NCBI GenBank assembly: GCA_038093515.1
Contig: JBBPSI010000036.1
Span: 103,901 to 167,900, forward strand
Reading direction: 5' to 3'
Origin: Butyriboletus loyo
Lineage: Eukaryota; Basidiomycota; Agaricomycetes; Boletales; Boletaceae
DNA length: 64,000 nucleotides
Shown here: piece after piece, positions 24,161-33,517 of the stretch
Layout: each line of letters opens with the position of its first letter
How positions within the stretch are numbered: position 1 is the stretch's first letter
Notes under the pieces: generated by a model
Database searches by the model: none
What the model was told of the DNA's origin: nothing
What the model saw: only the letters and a program-made list of their open reading frames with translations
Translations under genes and position numbers: made by a program

Positions 24161-26346
24161 TCAAACAGTGCTCGCGGCAACCAGCTGTTCCAGTTTCTCA
24201 GCATCCATCCCTGGGAGCCTGGGCACAATCCTGTACCCAAATGGAAGCGGGTGTCTGCGCGGGAGAAAATCAGCATCGCATCAGGGACAAAAAAATAATT
24301 GTGTCCATCGTTGTATCACTCACATCGAAACCCCGCTCGAAAATCTCGGTTCCACCGGGATCTCCACCCCATTCTCGTCTAGGGGTTTCAATATCTTGAA
24401 CACAGACAAAAACGTGACGATGACCGACCACACCGCCGTGTCTGCAAAGTGTCTGCCGACACAGATCCGTCGTCCGAATCCAAACGCTAGGTGTTCGATG
24501 TCGTTGGGTTTAAGGGAACCATCGTCGTTGAGGAACCGTTCGGGTATGAATGTGTGTGGGTTGGGGTACCTGGATTCGTCATGTGCCATCGACCTAGCGA
24601 AACCAATCATTGAGATCTATTTAATACGCAGAAATTTAGAAGCACGAACCAAATATTCGCTATCAGGATAGCACCTGAGAGCGTGTTTCAATAGACACTC
24701 GAGCGCGCTCAAGGGGACTGCAGATTATTCACCTTTTGGAATGTGGAATCCACCATACACGTCGTCGTCCACGGCAGCATGAGGGAGCACTGTATGATTC
24801 AAGGGGATCAGTAACAAGAGCTAGCCAAGGGACTGAATCATTCACTCAGAGGAGAGATGGGGTTGCATCTGAGTGTTTCCCAAAAAATGGCGTCTATGAA
24901 GGGCAACAAAGGTCTATCATCTATTGTCGGCAATCTGGCATTGCCCACTACATCATCAATTTGTGCATGTGCTTTTTCTTGCACCGCCGGGTTCAACACC
25001 ATCGTCAGAAAGAATATCATCAACACCGAGTGGGACTGTTTTATATTGTTAGTGATGGTCATTACCATCAAGACATTGTGTCACGGACAGTTTCTGCTGC
25101 AGCTAACAAGACGGATAACACACATGAGCAAGATCTCTCACAAGGAATGCGAGTAGCGTACCCAAGAACGCAGTCCCAGACGCCTCCTTGAGCGCCTCCA
25201 TCCATGATTCGCTGGGTGAAATTTCTTTCTCTTCCATGTCTCGCAGTGCATCGTGCACCATGGACGGTGCGACGCTACCACACGTCTATGATGGGTTATC
25301 ATTGAAATGTGCACAGAATGAGTCATCATTACCACTCTTTGAAGAGAATACTTGAACGGCTGTTCCAGATATTGCTTCGAAAATATGCGTGCGATGGCCA
25401 TCTGCCTCTTAAATGACATACCAGGAAACCATGACGGGAGATGAAGCACTTCCGATAGATTCATATCGTAACAAAACATACAACAGGAAATGTGATCGAC
25501 TCACACAATGGAAAGGCACCAACCATAACGGCAATGTCGGGTCGAAATGCAGGTACCACGATCTTCAACACATTTGATGCAATGTCGACAAGTTCGTCCT
25601 TTCGAGATGCTGGGTCATAGTCGTATGTGCTGTTCAAAATGATCGATGCCGTGTATCTCGATGAACGATTGGGTCAGGCCTATCACCACATCCATTCCCG
25701 TAACACACTCACTCGAACACATGATCATTGAGTTGTTCGGGGTGATCGAACAACCGCCGGAGGAGATGACATGCCTTGTGATGTTGCAAGGGCAGAAATC
25801 TTATTGCTGCATCGAGCCGAAATGTTTGGTGGAAAAACCGCCTGTGCAACCGCCATCGATCGCCATAAGGTAATAGAACAGAGCTGTAACCCAGACCACA
25901 CCTATGTAGAATAAGGGATTGAGATTAGAACAATATGGATAAGAAATAAAGGTCTGACATTTCAGTGGTGATGAGGTGTGGACGGTCTGAATAGTTTCCA
26001 GACCGATTCTCAAGCAGGTCTTTCGCGATCTTCTCCGAATTGAGGATGATGATATCTTTTCCCAATTGTTGAGAATAAACAATGTCACCTGCATGCATAG
26101 CGGCTTGAGTGGATGATACAGGACCGAACATCCAACGTGTTGTAACCCACCATATATTCTTGCCCACTCGGCATATGTTATCCATGGAGCACTTCCATCG
26201 ATTCCGATAACATTCCCGACACATGGTAACCCAGGAGGTCCAGGAGGCAATGGATAAGAGGTTCGACTCCCGAGAGCTTGTCGTCCAATGTACAGAATCA
26301 CGACACACCCGAGGCCTAAGGTGACTGTAGTCGTCCAGTCAAACAT
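24161..26346 (-). CDS. Cytochrome P450 monooxygenase (OrdA/CYP64-like group)
   Basis: About twelve exons. The first nine run 26346-26151, 26088-25959, 25901-25713, 25656-25505, 25448-25333, 25285-25162, a 14-nt exon near 25105, and two further ones. The last starts near 24256 and ends at the TGA, 24161-24163. An N-terminal membrane anchor (TVTLGLGCVVILYI) is followed by the proline-rich hinge YPLPPGPPGLPCVGNV. The C-helix WRLHRRFFHQTF, an I-helix AAAET, the K-helix ExxR in WETLRCNP, and the haem loop FGFGRRICVGRHFAD with its cysteine are all present in order. It is therefore a microsomal class II P450 that needs an NADPH-P450 reductase partner. The substrate cannot be told from sequence. No other biosynthetic gene is adjacent, so there is no sign of a cluster. 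Contiguous frames suggest an intact gene despite many phase-changing introns. Confidence 0.85.
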
Positions 26347-26926
26347 TGTGTGGATGACGGTAAGATGGGAAACCTACGGAGAATACCTGTTTCAGAATGT
26401 TGATGTGTATGGAAAGCCGGACAACCGTGCTCACTTGAGCGGTGATCTTCGGCCCACCGCCTACTCCTCTTGGAACTAGATCACTAGCGGACCTCGGATA
26501 CCGTTCACGACGAAATTTATCAGGTGTAGTCAACTACTTGGCAAGAATATTCAAATATTCTCAGACTTTCCACATTCAAATGTTCATATCCAAAAAGAAT
26601 TGACCACTGCATGCAGTCCAAGAAATACAAGAAACAAGAAACAAGAGCAACCAGCCCTAGAGTAAGTACTAGTACAAGTGATTTTGCTAGTCTATCACAA
26701 AGTGAGGCACGAGTGAAGGGTTAGAGTTAAGTCTTTGAGTGAGCAGCAAGATGTGGCATTGCTTCTTGCTGTCACTCCACCACTACCACTGCCATACTCT
26801 ACTACAGCATCCAGGACATCTTGACTTTCTGTCTCACTCATTGAGTCATTTCTGTCATTTCTCCTTTTAAGAGTGTCCTAGTCACCTTTCCTTTCCTTTC
26901 CAACTAATTCACAGTTCTTTGCAGTC
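26347..26926. other. P450 upstream region and edge of the transposon block
   Basis: The first part should hold the P450 promoter. The rest is simple CT- and CA-rich sequence with no gene. It ends at the target-site copy CAAAC of the next solo LTR. Confidence 0.4.
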
Positions 26927-26931
26927 CAAAC

Positions 26932-27425
26932 TGTTGAAATTGTAGTGTTCTATTTCTGTATTTCACTTACAGCCACTACATTTCCAGACTGGTCTTTATG
27001 ACATCATGGTCTAGAACCATATGACATCACTATGACATCATAGTCTAGACTCAGTCATGCTTGTCACATTACATATAGCTCTCATTGTGCTATTGGACAA
27101 TATACTTAGTCTTATCTCTTATCTCTAACATATTGTCATGTGATTCATACTATACCTTATATAGGTACTATACAGTACACAAGTACAAACACTCCTGTAC
27201 TGTATATAAGACAGCCCTTATGGCTTGTTGCTTTTCTTTAGATCTTTCAGTTCTTTCACCACTACTGTGATATCTCTAAGTTGAGCCTTGCTCCTTATAA
27301 CACTTCAAGTACCCCTGTTTGCGATACTCTCTCTCGTTACATCAGTGAGTCTTTCCACTGATAAGTTCACCCTTGCATCCTTCATTGCCCTCGGTGTGCC
27401 TGCTTGGACTTCTCCACTTTTGAAA
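26932..27425 (+). repeat. Solo LTR of the copia family A
   Basis: This 494-bp LTR starts TGTTGAAATTG and ends CTTTTGAAA. It is flanked on both sides by the 5-bp duplication CAAAC (26927-26931 and 27426-27430). It is clearly related along its length to the LTRs at 31928-32805, 55351-55799 and 63592-64000. The TATATAAG promoter motif is conserved. It is diverged and carries an extra palindromic stretch near 27000-27060. It marks a recombined, old insertion. Confidence 0.85.
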
Positions 27426-27430
27426 CAAAC

Positions 27431-27721
27431 TGGTTTCCCACAGTCATGCCTTGCATTCCCCAAGATCCTATGCTTGAAGTTGAGCCTGATTTCACAGGAC
27501 AATCATACTGGGTACTGCGTGACATCATCATCACCAATAAGAGCAGCAGGAAGCTGAGGCTGAGGCTGAGAAGTGTGAAAAGGAGAAGAAGAAACCTAAG
27601 ATGAATTCCTTCAACATTGATAGCATGGTTCATGACTCCCTCCTCCCTTGTCCTTCACAGTTTGCTCTGCAGAAGCTCAAGTCCTTTGAGTTTGTCGAAC
27701 TGTTCTACTTCACCCCTGAAG
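27431..27721 (+). other. Coding-like transposon remnant
   Basis: Plus-strand reading gives an acidic/Lys-rich stretch and then [14 protein letters not shown], a motif often seen in proteins carried by basidiomycete retroelements. The frame is interrupted by the solo LTR at its left. There are no complete ends, so it is a broken piece only. Confidence 0.35.
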
Positions 27722-27948
27722 GATGTGTGGAAGTATAGACTCAGTACTGTGCAGACAGTGACTTTATATGATATACCTGTGGAAGTATAGACTACAGGTA
27801 TGTGTTAGTAAGTGGGTTAGATGTGTGAATAAGTATCTCACCTCAGTACTGTGCAGACAGTGACTGAGGTAGTTGAGTCTGTGACACAAGTCTAAGTGTG
27901 CACATGATTATGTAATATGTAGCATAGCTGTAATACTAACTACAACAC
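27722..27948 (-). repeat. Partial LTR of a second copia family (E)
   Basis: On the minus strand a purine run (GAGGGGGAG) is followed by TGTTGTAGTTAG, the normal polypurine tract to LTR junction. The LTR body contains GTGGAAGTATAGACT twice. The far end was not defined. Confidence 0.5.
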
Positions 27949-27956
27949 TCCCCCTC

Positions 27957-28990
27957 AAGTGGAAAGCCTCAGTCCAAGTTTGGATGCAAAGTGCTTTGCT
28001 TTTCCACTTGATAGAGCCTTTGTAAGGGTATCAGCTATCATGTTATTAGTAGGGCAGTAAATAAAATGGATAGAACCTTGCTCAACAGTGAAACAAATAA
28101 AATGGTATCATACATCAATGTGTTTGGTGCGGGCATGATAGCTGCCATCTTTGGTGAGCACAATAGCTGATTGGTTGTCCCCATAGAGAGTGGTGGGATG
28201 GTTGAGCAGACAGAAAATCTCACTGATGAGACATCAGAGCCATAGGGTTTCCTTGGCTGTATGAGTTGCAGCAACATACTCAGATTCAGTAGTGGATAAT
28301 GTGATTAGTTCCTGCTTTCGAGATCCCCACAGGATCATACCACCATCTACAATGAACACATATCCTGTGATCACATGACAGTGTTCCTGTGTGGCACCAT
28401 TGGCATCAACATACCTGATTAAGCCACTCCACTGTGTCCCATAAGTTAGCTCTAAGCTTTTTGTCCTGATAAGGTACCTATAGATCTGTTTAACAGCTTC
28501 CCAGTGCGTCCAGCCAGGATCTGAGTTAAATTGAGAGACCAGTGATGTAGTAAATGCAATGTCAGGTTGTGTTCTGGCTGCAAGGTGAATCAAGGATCCA
28601 GTTGCTTGACAGTAGGGTATGTTGCACATGCAGGCGGTTTCAATAGTGGTTGTTGGTGACTGGCAACTCAAGAGTTGGATATTATGTTCCATAGGCATCA
28701 AGACAGGTTTAAAATCTGTAAAATTGAATTTTGTGAGTATTGCATTGGTATACAATTCCTGTGACAGTGAGATCGTGCGTGCATCATGGTTCCGTGTAAC
28801 CTTCATTCCCAAGAGCCAACTAATTGGTCCTAGATCTGTGATCTTGAAGCAGGATCCAATTTCAGCTTTAAAAGCTTTGACGAGTTCACTTGAGCTTCCG
28901 GTAACTGTGCAATCGTTGATGTGAGATGCTAGGATGAGAATATGTAGTCCGATGTATGCCACAAAAATACCCCAGTCTGCCTCCATACAT
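27957..28990 (-). pseudogene. Ty1/copia reverse transcriptase-RNase H fragment (family E)
   Basis: A 250-residue open frame (28986-28234) carries the C-terminal part of a copia polyprotein: ITDLGPISWLLGMKVTRN, QPDIAFTTSLVSQFNSDPG, then the RNase H motifs YVDANGATQEH and STTESEYVAATH. Reading on to about 27960 gives YGDNQSAI and ADTLTKAL and reaches the LTR. Everything upstream (integrase, protease, gag) is missing: the match stops abruptly near 28990. It is a 5'-truncated dead copy of a family different from Copia-1 and Copia-2. Confidence 0.75.
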
Positions 28991-29893
28991 CGGAATCTGA
29001 GTGCACTGATGAAGGATGCTACGGGACTGAGAGTGAAGAACCCTGCTACAGGAAGAACTCAATCCAATCAAAAGCAAGAAATAAAGAAAAGGGTGCGATA
29101 TGATCGACCCCAAAGAGAGGTAGAGAGGCAACGAAGAGAGGAACACCAGGGAAGGTCGTTTCCACTAATGTCTTTACAGAAAACCCGATATTCCGGACTT
29201 CCTCCACTATGGAACGGACTGGAGAGGACTCGGAAATGCAAGAGGATGGATGGAATCCGTTGGCTATGGCTTGAAGATCAAGGAACTATGGCAGTGGGTG
29301 ACTAGACGATCGCACAAAGAGGCAGGAGAGTTGAAAAGTGGTATTTTAGGTCATAGTTACAACCTTTTTATAGTCTGGGCATTTCCCAAGACTTGAAACA
29401 CTAAGGATAAGTGAAAACTAAGTACAAACATCAAGGAAATTGTTGACAGAATGTATATAATCATAGCAGTTGCCATAGAAATCGAACGGAAATGATAAGT
29501 ACAAGATCAAATAAAAAGGAACCTACCTGCGAACACTTTCCAGACACACAGAACCTTGACACAGAACTTTGATGACCACAGAAACATCGGAATAGGACGG
29601 AACTCAATATGGAAAGGAATGGAAGTGGAGATAGTTGCAGAGTGGTTGTTTGCGCTGCATGTAAGTGCTGAATTTCAAGGAAAAGGAGTGATTTGCGACC
29701 TAGAGGATATGCATTCTCTACATCTGTGGGGGTCTTTGATTCTGACCATCCTCAGTCAGTCACGTGATGCTGATGTAAGTGGTGTGGCAACACATGCGCA
29801 AACAAAAACTTGCTGATCGCTGATTGTCCATGCTTTCCTTCCTTTCTCCTGTACACCACTCCATCCCTCCATCCACCTCATCACTTCTCCACC
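28991..29893. other. Unclassified repeat-like sequence
   Basis: There is no credible host gene. The left edge coincides with the abrupt end of the copia-E fragment, so another insertion or a deletion joint is likely there. Purine-rich stretches on the plus strand near 29080-29150 look like transposon leader DNA. The right end holds the promoter region of the Zn2Cys6-like gene. Confidence 0.3.
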
Positions 29894-30969
29894 ATGTCTT
29901 TCCGCCTCAACGAACTCCTTGCAGCATCCCAAGGCCCAAGGGTGGAGGATCCAAGAGCAATCGTGCAAGAACGGATCATGGCAGCGGTGGAAGTGGTGGA
30001 CATGGCAGCGCGCACCTGTCTGGACAACAACGATAATCTGCACGAGGAGCAGGAGTTCTGGATGCAGGAATGGGATAGGGTAATGGTGAGTATTCCGCCT
30101 CGTGTTTCTCCCCCTTTCACAGCTAACTCCTACAGAGCACCCTTCATTCCGTGATGACTGCGGGATTGGAGGTGAATGCTGGACCCTCAATATCGCCAGA
30201 AACGTCTGGCCAGCTCCAAGAAGCAGAGCGCCAACATGACAAGTGGAGTGGAGAATGGAAGGTGCGAGAAGAGGCAGTGAAGGAAAAGGCATGGGTCGAA
30301 GAGGAAAAGGAACGAAGCATGCTGAAGAGTGCAGGATTATTCCGGATTGAGGATCCCAAGGTGGTGCAAGAGGACGAGGGGGCACCTGAAGCTGGGAGGT
30401 CAGGGCAGACAATGGAGGTCGTCATTCTGCGGTTATGAAAGGTGAGTAACCATTTCCATTACATTTTTTTTATACTAATGATTCAGAAGCGCACCCATCC
30501 AACCCCAGAGGAGGAGGAGGACGAGGAAGAAGAAATGGGTGCTGCCCAGGACGACACCGTCAACAAGGTGCCTTGTGGCAAATGCAAGGCACTTCAAATT
30601 CTGTGTCGAGGAGAACCTGGGCGGTTGTGCATCAAGTGCACGTCACTCAAAATCGCATGCAACAAATCCCAGTTCCATGCGAAGCCGGAAAGGAAGGGAA
30701 AGCAACCCGGTAAGTACACCTCTCCATTCCAAGGATCCGAATTGATGTTTGCAGAGCGAAAAGGCAGAGTGGCGCGACGACAACCATCCCCACTCATTAT
30801 CAACTCCAGTGACCTGGAAGAGGTGGTGCCACATGACAAGGGCAAAGGAAAGGTGAAGGCATCGGGAGGGGTAGCTCAGGCACAGACTGCAGCGCGGATC
30901 TGCCACATGCAGGCTCATTTGAGGGAGGTGGAGTTGGAGCTAGAGGAGATGTTGGAGGAGTTGGAGTAG
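29894..30969 (+). CDS. Uncharacterised protein with Zn2Cys6-like cysteine cluster
   Basis: Exons 29894-30085, 30136-30417 and 30487-30969 are open (957 nt). An extra 45-nt in-frame intron at 30710-30754 has good GTAAGT and TTTGCAG signals, so the product is 303 or 318 residues. The N-terminal half is helical and charged. A run of acidic residues precedes the motif from PCGKCKALQILC to CIKCTSLKIAC, spaced C-x2-C-x6-C-x7-C-x2-C-x6-C as in fungal binuclear zinc clusters. The C-terminus is an acidic helix (LREVELELEEMLEELE). The cluster sits mid-protein, unlike classical N-terminal regulators. Similar proteins are common near retroelements in Agaricomycetes, so it may be a transposon passenger rather than a regulator. 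The second intron begins GTCGTC, a weak donor. Confidence 0.5.
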
Positions 30970-31353
30970 TTGTTCCTGATTCCCTTCCTTGTAGTCCATC
31001 GCCTGTCATGTATGAAATCCCACTGTATCCCAACCATCTTGATTCCATAGTTCCATGTGTGATTCCGTGTGTGACCGTTCTGTGATCACTAGGCAAACTT
31101 CGTAAGGGTGAGAATTTAGTAAGCATCAAGAAAGGAGAAATAAGAAACTTCATCTACAACACTGTCCTGGTCCATCATTAACCTTTCTTCTGACTTCCCG
31201 GATCGCGGATACTATGGAAAAATGAGCATGGCACCTCTTCATGCAGTAGAAGTCTGAAATTATATAAGTGTCTCGTGAGATGCACAATTCAAATATCAGC
31301 AATGTCTTAGAGACGGAAGAAACAGAGCATATCATAATATTTGTTTCGGTTTT
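30970..31353. other. No gene seen
   Basis: Short AT-rich stretch between the Zn2Cys6-like gene and a gypsy fragment. It may include part of that element's LTR but no termini were identified. Confidence 0.3.
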
Positions 31354-31927
31354 TTATCCTGTATTTGTTTTTATCTTTGTCTTTTGTCTTTGTTTTATAC
31401 TCAAGAGGTATGATTGTAATCCTGGTTTGTTTAGTTTCTTTTTCATTGAAGTATGAGAGGATGTAAGAGAGCACCAGACAAATCCTGGGGTGAAATGGAT
31501 CTCTGGATGAATCCCAGGGTGAAATGGATTTCTGGAGCATTGAACACAGTTATTCAAGGTTAAGATGAGCTGGTTCTTGCCATCCTCTATTTCATCTTGA
31601 GAGGTGAGATCATCATTGTACTGGTTGAATACTCCTGTAACCAATGGTAAGAGGGTAGTTCTCAGATGATAAGGGAGTAATTGGAATGCTGCATAATGCA
31701 GCCTTGAGATTGACCCATCCAACTCTGCCAGGATATAGGAACCACCAGTCGTCCTGCGAAGAATGACCATAGGTCCTAAGTATCTTGGCTTCATTTTCCG
31801 GTTCAACTCCTTCTCGACATGGGTATTCTGAATGAGCACTAGAGTTCCAGAATGGAAGTTGTAATCCTGGATTTGGTTCTTGAATAAGGCTTCAAACTGC
31901 TTGAGTGAATTGAATTGAGCCTTGAGT
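31354..31927 (-). pseudogene. C-terminal gypsy integrase fragment
   Basis: The minus strand encodes the end of a Ty3/gypsy polyprotein: GTLVLIQNTHVEKELNRK, then KPRYLGPMVILRRTTGGSYI and AELDGSISRLHYAAFQLLPY, the GPY/F-type module that follows the integrase core. The upstream part was replaced by the Copia-1 LTR at 31928, so Copia-1 either inserted into this gypsy or marks its break. A direct repeat of about 20 bp (ATCCATTTCACCC type) lies at 31480-31530. Confidence 0.65.
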
Positions 31928-32805
31928 GTTGAAATGGTAGTGTTCTATTTCTGTATTTCACTTACAGCCATTACGTTTCTAGACTGGTCTGTATGACCTC
32001 ATGGTCTAGACCTTGTTATGCTGGGCACTAACAACGAGAACTCTGAGGCGGCACTCTGGAGTAGCCGCAGGACTCTAGAGACGATTCTCTGCTGGGACTC
32101 AGACTATGTCTTAGTGCACACACTAAGAGTCTGGAAGAGAACTAATTGCTAGCAGGTGACTGCATAGAACTAGATAAGTTACAAGCATATAGGATCTGGG
32201 TTTATATACAGTAAGGGTCTGCGCACAGACCATGGCCCAATTGGATCGCATGAGTCGTAAAGACGAGTGAGGAAAGAATACTCTAGAACGTTCTGGAGTA
32301 TGAAAGAAACAGCGTCCATGCGCGGGAGATGATGACTAAGCTGAACAGTTGTACTGTTCAAAGAACAACAGGTGAAGCCTGGGTGAAAATGGTAGTCCAA
32401 ATGGTAGTGGAGAAAAAAGGTAGTCCACTACTGTAACAGACCTTGTCACACTTGTTACATTACAAATAGCTCTTATTATGCTATTGGACGATATGCTTAG
32501 TCTTATCTCTTATCTCTATCATATCGTCATGTATTTCATACTATACCTTATATAGGTACTATACAGAACACAAGTACAAACACTCTTGTACTGTATATAA
32601 GACAGCCCTTATGGCTTGTTGCTTTTCTCTAGATCTTTCAGTTCTATCATCACTACTGCGATATCTCTAAGTTGAGCTTTGCTCCTTATACTCTGTTTGC
32701 GATACTCTCACTCTCGTATTATCAGTGAGTCTTTCCACTGATAGGTTTACCCTTGCATCCTTTGTTGCCCTCGGTGCGCCTGCTCAGACTTTACCAATTC
32801 CGAAA
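31928..32805 (+). repeat. 5' LTR of Copia-1 (interrupted)
   Basis: It starts TGTTGAAATGG and ends AATTCCGAAA directly before the primer site. Without the family-B solo LTR and one duplication copy it is 448 bp, against 449 bp for the Copia-2 LTR. TGTATATAAG near 32597 is the likely TATA element. Confidence 0.85.
32014..32438 (+). repeat. Solo LTR, gypsy family B
   Basis: 425 bp, TGTTATGCTGGG to CTGTAACA, flanked by GACCT at 32009-32013 and 32439-32443. It is the same family as the LTRs of Gypsy-B but more diverged. It sits inside the Copia-1 LTR. Confidence 0.9.
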
Positions 32806-32817
32806 GGTTATGAGCCC
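32806..32817 (+). promoter_or_regulatory. Primer binding site of Copia-1 (initiator tRNA-Met type)
   Basis: GGTTATGAGCCC directly follows the LTR. It is the complement of GGGCUCAUAACC, the anticodon stem-loop of fungal initiator tRNA-Met (recalled from yeast), so priming by a cut 5' half-tRNA, as in Drosophila copia, is implied. The same 12 bases occur in Copia-2. Confidence 0.65.
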
Positions 32818-32990
32818 CGCTAGAGGCTTTTAATCTAAACATCTGTCGATTTCGATAATGTTTCCAGCCCTGCGGAACGAGAGTGCTATTGCTCTTGGTT
32901 TACTATGGGTACTCGCTTTCTTGAGTCTCATACTTGCTTCCATATGTGGTGCATCAAACATTATGTTCTTTAGCACACTATGGTTGCTAG

Positions 32991-33507
32991 TGTAACGATA
33001 GCAACGCACAGTCGAATGCCAGTATGAATACGACGCCACAAGCGGTCCACAACAGTCGCAGCTCTACACAAAGAACTGGCAGATGTAAACTGGAGTCTCA
33101 ACTTAATCCTCAACTGTTGCCAGCAAATAGACAAGTGGTTAAAACTAGGGAATCCTAGTCTAACCACGAGCCTTTATATATTGTACAGGAGTGTGCACGG
33201 ACCATGCTGTGCGTGAGATGAACTACTATACATGGATAGACTAAAGAAGAGAAGCGCAATGGTGATTAACCACACGAGGCGTGGGGATCATAAAGAAGAG
33301 AAGTAAACGGAGATTAAATACATGTGTCGTGACGTCATAGAGTCTAGGCCTGGTCTAGGCCATGACATCATATGCTTAGTCAGCAAGAGATCACATGTAA
33401 GTTCCCACGATCACGTGTGCTATGTCACGTGACCTTTGAAGTTGGAAACGACTAAGTCCGAAGTGAAAGTGTACGAAGTGTACGAATAAAATGTTATGAT
33501 TATAACA
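32991..33507 (-). repeat. 3' LTR of Gypsy-C
   Basis: 517 bp. On the plus strand it runs TGTAACGATAGC to GATTATAACA. It contains TGACGTCA (33330-33337) and two CACGTG boxes (33412-33417 and 33426-33431). Confidence 0.92.
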
Positions 33508-33517
33508 CTTCCCCCCC

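Noticed and set aside
24161..26346. P450 as a pseudogene
   Set aside because: At first the frames looked broken, but introns with proper GT..AG ends restore every conserved helix in order.
29500..29816. Reading frame at 29556-29816 as a gene
   Set aside because: No motif, no splice context, and it runs into the promoter of the next gene.
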